Below, in pieces: positions 52,703 through 61,215 of a stretch of 64,000 nt of DNA. The stretch is taken from contig CACJBC010000005.1 of NCBI GenBank assembly GCA_902591565.1, positions 1-64,000 on the forward strand. Direction: 5' to 3'. This DNA is from an uncultured SAR86 cluster bacterium. Lineage in GTDB: Bacteria; Pseudomonadota; Gammaproteobacteria; Magnimaribacterales; D2472. The translations under genes and the position numbers were made by a program. The first letter of the stretch is position 1. Each line of letters starts with the position of its first letter. Below the pieces are notes generated by a model. It ran no database searches. It was not told the origin of the DNA and saw nothing but the letters and a program-made list of their open reading frames with translations.

Positions 52703-53149
52703 TTGACCCTTCTTTCTGAAATTCAATCTGACCTTAAGCAAGCAATGCTTGATAAAGATGATATGATTCGCGACACTTTAAGAATGTTTAAATCTGAAGT
52801 TCAAAAGTTTGAAATTGATAATCAAGAAACTGTTGATGATGCAAAGGCTCTCTCTATTATCAATAAAATGATTAAACAAAGAAATGACTCTATTGCGCAA
52901 TTTACAAATGGCGGTAGATCAGATCTTGCTGAAAAAGAACAGCTTGAAGTTAATGTCTTGTCTAAATATAAGCCAGCGCAGTTAGATGAATCTCAAATTT
53001 CTGAAAAAGTTTCTAGTGCCATTGCAGAATCAGGTGCAACTTCTATGCAAGATATGGGTAAAGTCATGGGTATTCTAAAAAATTCTATCCCAGCTGGAAC
53101 AGCTGATATGGGTATAGTCAGCAAAATTGTTAAAGAGAATTTATCTTAA
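52703..53149 (+). CDS. yqeY: GatB/YqeY domain protein
   Basis: A 148-residue protein of the YqeY family, which shares the C-terminal helical domain of GatB. It has TLLSEIQSDLKQAMLDKDDMIRDTLRMFKSEVQKFEID, KMIKQRNDSIAQFTNGGRSDLAEKEQLEVNVLSKYKP and a terminal ATSMQDMGKVMGILKNSIPAGTADMGIVSKIVKENL. A role with tRNA is assumed from homology but not established. The start is TTG, 2 bp after the rpsU stop, and no ATG fits. Confidence 0.93.
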   Translation: MTLLSEIQSDLKQAMLDKDDMIRDTLRMFKSEVQKFEIDNQETVDDAKALSIINKMIKQRNDSIAQFTNGGRSDLAEKEQLEVNVLSKYKPAQLDESQISEKVSSAIAESGATSMQDMGKVMGILKNSIPAGTADMGIVSKIVKENLS

Positions 53150-53179
53150 TATTTGGATAATCATCCATAGGATCAAATT

Positions 53180-53884
53180 ATGGAAAGAAGCAACGACCGA
53201 AAGCTTAATCAACTAAGAGATATAACGATTGAACCCAATGTTAATATGCATGCCGAAGGCTCTGTATTAGTTTCTTTTGGAAATACAAAAGTAATTTGTA
53301 CAGCTACCATTGATACTAATGTCCCTAGATGGATGAAAGGTAGTGACGAGGGCTGGGTTACTGCAGAATATGGCATGCTTCCTAGATCGACCAATGAAAG
53401 AATGAGTAGAGAAGCTGCAAGAGGTAAGCAAAGCGGCAGAACTCAAGAGATCCAAAGATTAATTGGTAGGTCGCTAAGACAAGCGGTAGATCTAAAATAT
53501 ATTAAAGGAAAAACTATTAATATTGATTGTGATGTAATCCAAGCAGATGGAGGCACCAGAACTGCTTCCATTACAGGCGGTTGTGTCGCATTATTCTTAG
53601 CTTTACAAAATCATCATGACGATAATAGAGCAATTAAGCGACATATAGCTGCAGTTTCATTAGGCATATTAAATGATGAAGTTATCCTTGACCTTGATTA
53701 TAAAGAGGATAGTAATGCTGAAACAGATTTAAACCTTGTTATGACAGAATCGCTTGAAATCATAGAAATTCAGGGCACTGCAGAGGAGGCACCTTTCACA
53801 AAAGATCAATTAAATCAGATGTTAGAGCTTGGAAGTTCTGCTATTACTGATATTATTGAAAAACAAAAAGCCTGTTTGAAATAA
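53180..53884 (+). CDS. rph: Ribonuclease PH
   Basis: A phosphorolytic 3'-5' exoribonuclease that trims tRNA 3' ends. The 234-residue protein has [16 protein letters not shown], the core [48 protein letters not shown] with the phosphate-binding Arg residues, [38 protein letters not shown] and [20 protein letters not shown]. The pairing with pyrE, found here immediately downstream, is the usual gammaproteobacterial one. Confidence 0.98.
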   Translation: MERSNDRKLNQLRDITIEPNVNMHAEGSVLVSFGNTKVICTATIDTNVPRWMKGSDEGWVTAEYGMLPRSTNERMSREAARGKQSGRTQEIQRLIGRSLRQAVDLKYIKGKTINIDCDVIQADGGTRTASITGGCVALFLALQNHHDDNRAIKRHIAAVSLGILNDEVILDLDYKEDSNAETDLNLVMTESLEIIEIQGTAEEAPFTKDQLNQMLELGSSAITDIIEKQKACLK

Positions 53885-54523
53885 GTGGAAGACTATCAAA
53901 AAAAATTTCTTGAATTATCTTTAAATGCCAAAGTTCTAGAATTTGGTGACTTCACACTAAAATCTGGAAGAAAAAGCCCTTATTTTTTTAATGCAGCCAG
54001 AATGCTTAATGGTGGATATCTTTATGAGCTTGCAGAGTGCTACAAACATGCGATTAATGCTGCTAATTTAAAATTTGATTGTATATATGGGCCTGCATAT
54101 AAAGGTATTTTTCTTGGTTCAATAATTGCCATGATTTTTGATAAAGATGGTTTTAAATATCCTTTATCATTTGATCGCAAAGAAATTAAAGATCATGGTG
54201 AGGGTGGAACAATTATTGGCAACAACCCTTCTGGCGATGTTCTTATAGTTGATGATGTCATATCAGCTGGCACTGCTGCTAAAGAATCTATAAAGATGAT
54301 CAAATCAACTGGAGCAACTCCAAAGATAATGGTGGTTGGCTTAGATAGACAAGAAAAAGGAAGCGAAAATCTTTCTGCTAGAAGAGAACTTGAAGAAGAG
54401 TTTGGCATGCAAGTAATATCTATAATTAATTTAGATACTTTGATTACATATTCTCAATCTAACTCAGGTTATGAAACACATCTTGAGAGACTTCAAGGCT
54501 ATAGAAACGAATGGGGGGCATAG
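53885..54523 (+). CDS. pyrE: Orotate phosphoribosyltransferase
   Basis: Joins orotate and PRPP to OMP in pyrimidine synthesis. The 212-residue protein has LKSGRKSPYFFNAARMLNGG, DCIYGPAYKGIFLGSIIAM, SFDRKEIKDHGEGGTIIG and the PRPP loop VLIVDDVISAGTAAKESI. The start is a GTG directly after the rph stop. It ends one base before ribE. Confidence 0.97.
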   Translation: MEDYQKKFLELSLNAKVLEFGDFTLKSGRKSPYFFNAARMLNGGYLYELAECYKHAINAANLKFDCIYGPAYKGIFLGSIIAMIFDKDGFKYPLSFDRKEIKDHGEGGTIIGNNPSGDVLIVDDVISAGTAAKESIKMIKSTGATPKIMVVGLDRQEKGSENLSARRELEEEFGMQVISIINLDTLITYSQSNSGYETHLERLQGYRNEWGA

Positions 54524-55135
54524 ATGTTTTCTGGCATAGTTTCTCACAAGGCAAAAGTATCCAAGGTACAGAATTTTAATGATTTCATTCGCATTCATAT
54601 TTCAACACCAAAAAACTTTAATAACGGCTTAAAAAAAGGTGCTAGCATTTCGGTAAATGGAGTCTGTCTTACATCAAAAGATAATGGTATTACAAATCTT
54701 AAATTTGATGTCATAGAAGAAACATTACTTAAAACCAACTTAAAAAGTATTTCAAAGGGTGACATTGTAAATTTAGAAAGATCAATTAAAGCTTCATCTG
54801 AAATAGGTGGCCATCTTATGTCAGGACATATTCATTTTACTGGAGAGGTAAAAAAAATATTTGAGAAAGAAAATACCAAAGATATAAAAATATCAATTTC
54901 TAAGAATTATTCGGATTATGTCTTAGAGAAAGGTTATATTGGTATTAACGGATGTAGCTTAACCATAGGAAAGGTTTTCAAAAACCAATTTAACATTCAT
55001 CTTATTCCTGAAACCCTTAAAATTACAAATTTAGACAAACTTGAAGAAAAAGATTTAGTGAATATTGAAATTGATCAAACAACTATAGCAATAGTTGATA
55101 CCGTTAAGAAAACCCTAGCTGCTCAAAAATCTTGA
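54524..55135 (+). CDS. ribE: Riboflavin synthase alpha chain
   Basis: Makes riboflavin and a pyrimidinedione from two molecules of lumazine. The 203-residue protein has the signature N-terminus MFSGIV, the SVNGVCLT and RSIKASSEIGGHLMSGHIH segments of the first lumazine-binding repeat and a second repeat with YSDYVLEKGYIGINGCSLTIG and NIHLIPETLKITNL. It begins just after pyrE and converges with pyrB, overlapping it by 21 bp. Confidence 0.95.
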   Translation: MFSGIVSHKAKVSKVQNFNDFIRIHISTPKNFNNGLKKGASISVNGVCLTSKDNGITNLKFDVIEETLLKTNLKSISKGDIVNLERSIKASSEIGGHLMSGHIHFTGEVKKIFEKENTKDIKISISKNYSDYVLEKGYIGINGCSLTIGKVFKNQFNIHLIPETLKITNLDKLEEKDLVNIEIDQTTIAIVDTVKKTLAAQKS

Positions 55136-56020
55136 TAAAACAGCCATTCGGATGGCAACACCATTTGCGATCTGGTTTCTAATTACAGATTGTTCAGACT
55201 GGTACACGCTTTCTGAAATTTCTACATAATTTACAGGCCCAGGATGCATAATGATTGCATCGCCTTTGGCTTGCTCAAGCTTCTCAGATGTAAGTTGATA
55301 TGCTTGTTTGTATTCATCTAGATCAAGATCAAGCGTTTCTTCAAACCTTTCATATTGGATTCTTAGCGTCATAACCACATCTGCATCATGAAGTGCAGCA
55401 TCAAGATCTGGTTCATATCTTCCTAATACAGGATTAGCATATTTTGTAGCCATACTTGGATGGCCACAAAAAGTTAATGAATTAAATGAGAAATTTGAGA
55501 TACCTTCAACAAAAGATGATGTTACCCTCGAGTGATCAAGATCCCCGACAATAACTATATTAAGATCATCTATGGTACCTTTTTGCTCAATTATCGTCAT
55601 TAGATCAATCAAAGCCTGAGTTGGATGAGATATAGAACCCTCTCCTCCATTTATAAATACAATTTCAGGCAAGTATTCTGCTAAATCTCTAATAACTGAT
55701 TCAGGATGTCTTAGCACGCACAAGTCTACACCCATTAAACTTAGCGCATCTACAGTCTCGAAAATTGACTCCCCTTTTTCAATAGATGAATTTGAAATGT
55801 CAAAACCTACTACTGAGCAACCAAGGTTTTTAGCTGCGATTTCAAAAGAGGATTTAGTTCTTGTACTTGGTTCACAAAAAACATTTGCAATAGTTTTATC
55901 CGGAAATAAATCTTCTTTACGAAAAGAGCCGTCATCTTGTTTGAAATTCTTCGCAAACTCTATAAGGTCTAAAATTTCTTTTTTAGATAAATCGCTTATT
56001 GAAAGAAGATTTTTACTCAT
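55115..56020 (-). CDS. pyrB: Aspartate carbamoyltransferase catalytic chain
   Basis: Joins carbamoyl phosphate and aspartate in pyrimidine synthesis. The 301-residue protein has the carbamoyl phosphate motif CEPSTRTKSSFE, the VLRHPESVIRDLAEYLPEIVFINGGEG segment, SHPTQALIDLMTI, VVGDLDHSRVTSSFV, LRIQYERF and MHPGPVNYVEI. The usual Arg of STRTR is Lys here. No pyrI regulatory subunit and no PyrC-like partner gene is adjacent. It overlaps ridA by 8 bp. Confidence 0.97.
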   Translation of the reverse strand: MSKNLLSISDLSKKEILDLIEFAKNFKQDDGSFRKEDLFPDKTIANVFCEPSTRTKSSFEIAAKNLGCSVVGFDISNSSIEKGESIFETVDALSLMGVDLCVLRHPESVIRDLAEYLPEIVFINGGEGSISHPTQALIDLMTIIEQKGTIDDLNIVIVGDLDHSRVTSSFVEGISNFSFNSLTFCGHPSMATKYANPVLGRYEPDLDAALHDADVVMTLRIQYERFEETLDLDLDEYKQAYQLTSEKLEQAKGDAIIMHPGPVNYVEISESVYQSEQSVIRNQIANGVAIRMAVLSRFLSS

Positions 56021-56399
56021 GACTAATTAAAACTGCATCTATTTCCACATTTACTCCAAGCGGTAAAGCTGATACTTCAACTGTTGCTCTTGCCGGATAT
56101 GGTTCTATAAAGTGTTTTTTCATTGACTCATTTACAACTGCAAAATCATCCATATCGGTAATATAAATTGTAAGTTTTACAATATCAGCAAGGGACCCAC
56201 CTGCTTCTTCACATATTGCCGTAAGATTTTTTATTACCTGCTCTGCCTGTTCTTTAATTGATGTATTTATTAAATCTCCGGTTTCAGGATTGATAGCAAT
56301 TTGACCTGACACGAATGTGAATCCACCGGCTGTAACTGCTTGTGAATAAGGTCCAATTGCTTTAGGAGCTTTTTCTGTGAAAATAATTTTTTTTGTCAT
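56013..56399 (-). CDS. ridA: 2-iminobutanoate/2-iminopropanoate deaminase RidA
   Basis: A 128-residue enamine/imine deaminase that removes toxic 2-aminoacrylate from PLP reactions. The sequence KIIFTEKAPKAIGPYSQAVTAGGFTFVSGQIAINPETGDLI, the region NLTAICEEAGGSLADIVKLTIYITDMDDF and the C-terminal PARATVEVSALPLGVNVEIDAVLI match the family, with the Arg and Glu of the active site. The gene is next to pyrB and spoT; in E. coli ridA is beside pyrI. Confidence 0.96.
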   Translation of the reverse strand: MTKKIIFTEKAPKAIGPYSQAVTAGGFTFVSGQIAINPETGDLINTSIKEQAEQVIKNLTAICEEAGGSLADIVKLTIYITDMDDFAVVNESMKKHFIEPYPARATVEVSALPLGVNVEIDAVLISHE

Positions 56400-56458
56400 A
56401 ATATATTATTAAACTTATTTTGATGTGCATTGTAACTAAAATTAGAACTTAGCGTTTA

Positions 56459-58648
56459 TCATTTTTCATTTATTAATCTTACACAGCTTGTTGTTATTTT
56501 TTTTGATCTCACCTTGAGCATAATATTATTAAGCTCTTCAAGATCCTCTACATCTACCTCCAAATCAAAAGAAGCAAATGTGCTATCTATATTTTTTGTA
56601 TTAATTTGTTCGATATTTACACCAGCTTTTGTAAAAACCGAAACAAGATCTGCTAATACGCCCATTTCATCAATTGTGACTACGTTTATCTTAGCGGTAT
56701 AAACATGTGTTTTGGTGCTTTCTGCCCACTTACCAGGGATATATCGAGGATCCTTAGAAATAAATGGTGCAACTTGTTTGCATTTTTTATGATGAATGAC
56801 AATTCCCCTTTCAGTATCTGAATGAGCAATTACAGGATCTTTATATACAGGATTACAACATTTTGCAAAAACAACTGAAACTCCTTCGATATGATTATCA
56901 TGAATAAACACAGGTTTTATTTTCTTGGAATCAGATTCTTTTCTGATTTTTAGACCTGAATAAAATCTTTCAGCAACAATATTACCCGTTCTTTTACCTG
57001 AGCCTAATTCTGTGAGTAGTTTATTTAAGGATGTAACACCTATTGAATCTAGAACTCTCTTCAATGTACTGCCTCGGTAATCTTTTAATGATTTACCAGT
57101 CCTTTGTAATTCAGTTTCCAACATAAATTTACCTGCTTTTCTTGCAGATGAAATCTTTTGACTTCTTAGTTTGGCCCTTATACCACTTCTTGCTTTACTT
57201 GTTACAACAAAGTTTAACCATGCTGGATCTGCTTCAACTTTTTGACTGGATGTAATAATTTCCACAGTTTGACCACTCTCTAATTCAACATTTAGAGGGG
57301 CCTCTCTTCTATTTACCTTACATCCAATAATAGTGTCACCTAGGCCAGTATGAACTTCATAAGCAAAATCAATAGGAGTTGCTCCAGATTTCAAAGCATA
57401 TATATCGCCTTTTGGAGAAAATAAATAAACCTCTTCTGGATCAAGATCTTTTTTAAGAGATTCTGCAAACTCAGTAGGGTTTGAAGATTTTTTTTGAAGA
57501 TCTATTAAACCTGAAAGCCATTTAGTTGCTCGAAGCTCCGTACCTGTTCCTTTGTTATCTTTTATCTTATATCCCCAATGAGCTGCTATGCCCATATCAG
57601 CAGTCTCCCACATGCTTCTAGTTTGAATTTGGACTTCTATTGGGAAAGCATCTAATGCAAGTAAGCTTGTATGAAGGGCTTGATATCCATTAGTTTTTGG
57701 TATTGCTATATAGTCTTTAAACTTATTGTCAATTGGTGAAAAATAATTATGTATTATTCCAAGGGATCTATAACAATCGTCAACTGAATCAACATAAATT
57801 CTAAATCCATAAACATCTAATATTTCTGAAAATGGTTTATGTTTGGATTTAATTTTGCTGTAAATGCTGTAAATATTTTTTTCTCTACCTTTTACCATTG
57901 CATTATCAACACCATTTGATAAAAGTCTTCTTTTGAGATCTTTTCTAATTTTTTGGACTATTTTTTTTCTGCCTCCGCTTGAGGTTTTGATTGCTTTTTT
58001 TAATAATTTAGCCCTCATTGGATGAATGCATTCGAAAGCTATGTCCTCAAGCTCAGCTCTAATATCTTGCATCCCCACCCTTAAAGCCAACGGTCCATAT
58101 AAATCCAAGGTTTCTTTTGATTTTTGTATTTGTTTTTTTCTTGGCATGAACTCTATAGTTCTCATATTATGAAGACGATCACATAATTTAACTAAAATTA
58201 CTCTGACATCATTTGCCATTGCCATTGCCATCTTTTGAAGATTATTGGCATTGCTATCAGCTACATTTTTAAGATCTATCTTTCCAAGCTTACTTACACC
58301 ATCAACAATATGAGCTACATCATTGCCAAATATTTTAGCTAAATTATTTTTTTGAACATTGCAGTCTTCAAGAACATCATGCATTAATGCTGCACATATT
58401 GAATCAGTATCCATCTTCAGATCAACTAGTATTTCTGTGACAGCAACAGGATGTGTAATATAGTCTGATCCGTCTTTTCTTTTTTGACCAGAGTGTGCAT
58501 AAAAAGCAAAAGAATATGCTTTCTGTATCTTTTTAATATCTTTGGAACTTAAATAGTTCTTACAGTTTTTATATAAGGATGGTGGGAGTTTTAAGAGACT
58601 TTTTTCGGAAAAATTGATTAAATGATTTGGGAGAACCGATTCACTCAA
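56459..58648 (-). CDS. spoT: Bifunctional (p)ppGpp synthase/hydrolase
   Basis: The stringent-response enzyme that makes and breaks (p)ppGpp. The 729-residue protein has an HD hydrolase domain (HSGQKRKDGSDYITHPVAV, ALMHDVLEDCN, KLCDRLHNMRT), a synthetase domain (LDVYGFRIYVDSVDDCYRSLG, FKDYIAIPKTNGYQALHTSL), a TGS domain (VYLFSPKGDIYALKSGATPIDFAYEVHT), a zinc-finger-like CCNP segment and a C-terminal ACT domain. Retained HD residues indicate real hydrolase activity. It lies next to rpoZ and gmk, the usual gammaproteobacterial order. No separate RelA is in the window. Confidence 0.98.
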   Translation of the reverse strand: MSESVLPNHLINFSEKSLLKLPPSLYKNCKNYLSSKDIKKIQKAYSFAFYAHSGQKRKDGSDYITHPVAVTEILVDLKMDTDSICAALMHDVLEDCNVQKNNLAKIFGNDVAHIVDGVSKLGKIDLKNVADSNANNLQKMAMAMANDVRVILVKLCDRLHNMRTIEFMPRKKQIQKSKETLDLYGPLALRVGMQDIRAELEDIAFECIHPMRAKLLKKAIKTSSGGRKKIVQKIRKDLKRRLLSNGVDNAMVKGREKNIYSIYSKIKSKHKPFSEILDVYGFRIYVDSVDDCYRSLGIIHNYFSPIDNKFKDYIAIPKTNGYQALHTSLLALDAFPIEVQIQTRSMWETADMGIAAHWGYKIKDNKGTGTELRATKWLSGLIDLQKKSSNPTEFAESLKKDLDPEEVYLFSPKGDIYALKSGATPIDFAYEVHTGLGDTIIGCKVNRREAPLNVELESGQTVEIITSSQKVEADPAWLNFVVTSKARSGIRAKLRSQKISSARKAGKFMLETELQRTGKSLKDYRGSTLKRVLDSIGVTSLNKLLTELGSGKRTGNIVAERFYSGLKIRKESDSKKIKPVFIHDNHIEGVSVVFAKCCNPVYKDPVIAHSDTERGIVIHHKKCKQVAPFISKDPRYIPGKWAESTKTHVYTAKINVVTIDEMGVLADLVSVFTKAGVNIEQINTKNIDSTFASFDLEVDVEDLEELNNIMLKVRSKKITTSCVRLINEK

Positions 58649-58668
58649 ATTAGCTCTCCAAAATTCAT

Positions 58669-58938
58669 TTACTCGACTGTTTCACTATTTTCAGTACCTG
58701 GAGCTGCAAATCCATCTAACAATAAATCTTCCTCTAGAGTTCTATCGAGTGTTTCTTTGTCAAGAAGTCCTGCCTCAATTTCTCTAAGTGCAACTAATGT
58801 TGGTTTATCATTATCCCACTCAACTAATGGATCTCTACTGGTTGTTGTAAGCTGTCTTGCTCTTTTTGAAGCCATGATAATGAGATCAAATCTACTGGGT
58901 ATAACTTGTAAACAATCTTCTACTGTAATTCTTGCCAT
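58669..58938 (-). CDS. rpoZ: RNA polymerase omega subunit
   Basis: An 89-residue omega subunit that helps assemble beta-prime. It has [28 protein letters not shown] with the ppGpp-site residues at the N-terminus, [23 protein letters not shown] and an acidic C-terminus. It lies 20 bp before spoT and 41 bp after gmk on the same strand. Its presence beside spoT fits (p)ppGpp binding at the omega/beta-prime site. Confidence 0.97.
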   Translation of the reverse strand: MARITVEDCLQVIPSRFDLIIMASKRARQLTTTSRDPLVEWDNDKPTLVALREIEAGLLDKETLDRTLEEDLLLDGFAAPGTENSETVE

Positions 58939-58979
58939 ATAATTTCTCCTAGGGAGCGTATTCTATTTCTAATAGAGCA

Positions 58980-59597
58980 TTAAGACAACATATCTCTTAA
59001 TATCTTAATCTTTATTTTATCCTTATTTTTAATTAATTTTCCATTAATGATAATGTTAACAATTTCTTTATAGGCCTGATCAAAGTTGTCATTAAGCACT
59101 CTAAAATTAAACTCTTCTGCATACTTTATTTCTTCTTTTGCATTTTTCAGTCGTGTTCCTATTACATTCTCTGAATCCAGACCTCTTTTTAACAGTCTTT
59201 TTTCTAACTCCTCGATGCTTGGTGGAATAATAAATATTGAAGTGTGATCAATGCCGTCTCTTTGTATTAACTTAAAACCCTGAACATCAATATCACAAAT
59301 TACATTTATGCCTTTACTTAATTTCTCATCAATATATTTACGCAAAGTACCGTATTGATAATTATGTACAAGTGCATATTCTATAAAAGCATCATCTTCC
59401 TTCATTGAGTTAAACTCATTTTCAGTTACAAAAAAATAATGCTTGCCATCAACCTCGCCCTCTCTTGGCGATCTTGTTGTTGCTGATATTGATAATTCAA
59501 TATTTTCAAAATTATTAATAATCTTTTGAATCAAAGAAGACTTGCCTGCTCCAGAAGGTGCTGAAATGACAAATAGCTGTCCGATTTTACTATTCAA
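58980..59597 (-). CDS. gmk: Guanylate kinase
   Basis: Phosphorylates GMP to GDP. The 205-residue P-loop kinase has FVISAPSGAGKSSLIQKI, the GMP-binding ATTRSPREGEVDGKHYFFVTENEF, VHNYQYGTLRKYI, CDIDVQGFKLIQ and IIPPSIEELEKRLLKRG. It overlaps yicC by 8 bases. Confidence 0.98.
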   Translation of the reverse strand: MNSKIGQLFVISAPSGAGKSSLIQKIINNFENIELSISATTRSPREGEVDGKHYFFVTENEFNSMKEDDAFIEYALVHNYQYGTLRKYIDEKLSKGINVICDIDVQGFKLIQRDGIDHTSIFIIPPSIEELEKRLLKRGLDSENVIGTRLKNAKEEIKYAEEFNFRVLNDNFDQAYKEIVNIIINGKLIKNKDKIKIKILRDMLS

Positions 59598-60441
59598 TAT
59601 TCTGAGCCTGCTCTCGCATTTCCTCTACTAATAGTTTCATATCTAAAGCAATCTGCTTATAACTTGGAGCATCCAATTTAACCGATAAGGTACTAGTTTC
59701 TCTAAATAATTCCTGCAAAATAAAATCTATTTTTTTTCCACTACAACTCTTAGATATCAACTCTTTCTTTAAAGATATAGTATGAAAATTTATTCTCTCA
59801 ATTTCCTCTGCAACATCATGCTTTAGTGCTAGTAATGCAACCTCTTGTGCAAGTCTCTCGTTATCAACTGTTTCACATAAATTTTTAACTTTCTTTAAAA
59901 GAGATTGAGATCTTATTTTTAATAATTTTTTATTTGAAGTTTCCAGCTTAGCTACATGTTTGTTAATTTTATTTATTTTGATTAAGAACAATTTTTTTAT
60001 TTTTTCTCCTTCTAATGCTCTGCTCGATAGAAAATTTTTAAAAGCTTCCTTAAAAACTTTTTTTATAGCATTTTGATTTGTTTGGATTTTTTGTTCTGTC
60101 TTAATTATTCCAGGTATATCTTTAATATCTGTAAAAGCCAGATTCTTTACTTCTAAGCATCCAATTTTGTCTATTGATTTTTGCAGATTTTTTACAGACT
60201 TGCTATTAATTGTATAAAGGTTGCTAGATGGAAATTTCAACCTTAATCTTATATCTACAGTACTTCTTCTAACTTTTTTACTTACTGTACCTCTTATAAA
60301 AAGGTCTAACTCATTACTGATATCATTAGGCTTAATAGAGATATCTAAAAATCTATTATTGACTGATTTAATCTCGCAGTAAATTTCTGTCTCTTTATTT
60401 GTTTGCTTTGAATCCCCAAAGCCGGTCATGCTTGATGTCAT
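59590..60441 (-). CDS. yicC: YicC family protein
   Basis: A 283-residue protein of the YicC family, an endoribonuclease with an unusual fold recently linked to small-RNA decay. It shows SSMTGFGDSKQ, IKSVNNRFLDISIKPNDIS, and the C-terminal DVAEEIERINFHTISLKKELISKSCSGKKIDFILQELFRETSTLSVK with the acidic residues of the domain. It is linked to gmk, and in many gammaproteobacteria to rph. Long central coiled segments are rich in Lys and Asn. Confidence 0.95.
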   Translation of the reverse strand: MTSSMTGFGDSKQTNKETEIYCEIKSVNNRFLDISIKPNDISNELDLFIRGTVSKKVRRSTVDIRLRLKFPSSNLYTINSKSVKNLQKSIDKIGCLEVKNLAFTDIKDIPGIIKTEQKIQTNQNAIKKVFKEAFKNFLSSRALEGEKIKKLFLIKINKINKHVAKLETSNKKLLKIRSQSLLKKVKNLCETVDNERLAQEVALLALKHDVAEEIERINFHTISLKKELISKSCSGKKIDFILQELFRETSTLSVKLDAPSYKQIALDMKLLVEEMREQAQNIE

Positions 60442-60487
60442 AGGTTTATTGTATTTTGCCTAGAGTTTTTGTTCTAGTTTAATTGTT

Positions 60488-61156
60488 TTAAAAATTAAAT
60501 CCTGTTTTCTTTAACTTGGCGTTTCCAATTGTTTTTTCTGAAGAAAGAATTTTTGAGTCCTCAGCGCAATTAATAATATTAGTTTGACTGTTTTTAGATT
60601 GATATTCCATAAAATGAGCTATGATTTTTGCAGCTTGATCTCTATGTAATTTGTTATGTGTGATTTTATTTGATTGGCTGTCATACAAACCTGAGAACCT
60701 AAGAATAGTAAGCTTAGGTCCATATATTTTAGACAAAGCTGATTCATATTTCATAATTAGCTCTCCTCTGTAATCGGATGGCATTTCTTTAGATGATTCA
60801 TCAACAAGGCCTTTATGGCTACTGCCATAAACCCTAGTGGAAGATACTGCAATAACTCTGTTAATATTGGCACTTGATAGTAAATTCAAAATATTTTGTG
60901 TTGCTAATACAAAACCTTCTACGTAACCTTTCTCATCAAGACTGCTAGGCTTTGGAATTATAATTACTGAATCAAAATTTTTGACTTTCAAATCAACCAT
61001 CTTGTCTGATAGCCAATCCCAGTTAATTTTATTTATGTTTTGGTTATCAGAGTCGTTTCTTGATATGGCATAAATAGATATAAATTCCGTTCCAAGAACT
61101 TTGGTCAACCTTTTAGCAATATCTCCATAGCCTATTATTAGGATATTTTTTCGCAT
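60488..61156 (-). CDS. NAD(P)-dependent epimerase/dehydratase-like protein
   Basis: A 222-residue Rossmann-fold protein with LIIGYGDIAKRLTKVLG as the N-terminal dinucleotide motif, VIAVSSTRVYGSSHKG and LTILRFSGLYD, as in the extended SDR epimerase family (YeeZ-like). The central YRGELIMKYESAL does not have a normal YxxxK. It is shorter than sugar epimerases (about 300). The substrate is unknown. It has its own gap on both sides. Confidence 0.78.
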   Translation of the reverse strand: MRKNILIIGYGDIAKRLTKVLGTEFISIYAISRNDSDNQNINKINWDWLSDKMVDLKVKNFDSVIIIPKPSSLDEKGYVEGFVLATQNILNLLSSANINRVIAVSSTRVYGSSHKGLVDESSKEMPSDYRGELIMKYESALSKIYGPKLTILRFSGLYDSQSNKITHNKLHRDQAAKIIAHFMEYQSKNSQTNIINCAEDSKILSSEKTIGNAKLKKTGFNF

Positions 61157-61171
61157 TTGTTAATTTTACAC

Positions 61172-61199
61172 ATGATCCAGAGAAGAATCTCTGGATCAT
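61172..61199. other. Perfect 12-bp inverted repeat between hppA and the epimerase-like gene
   Basis: A 12-bp perfect stem (61172-61183 with 61188-61199, four-base loop) in the 59-bp gap just after the hppA stop. There is no T run on either side, so it is not a typical intrinsic terminator. It may protect the hppA transcript end or block read-through. Confidence 0.5.
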
Positions 61200-61215
61200 T
61201 GTTATATAAGAAAAA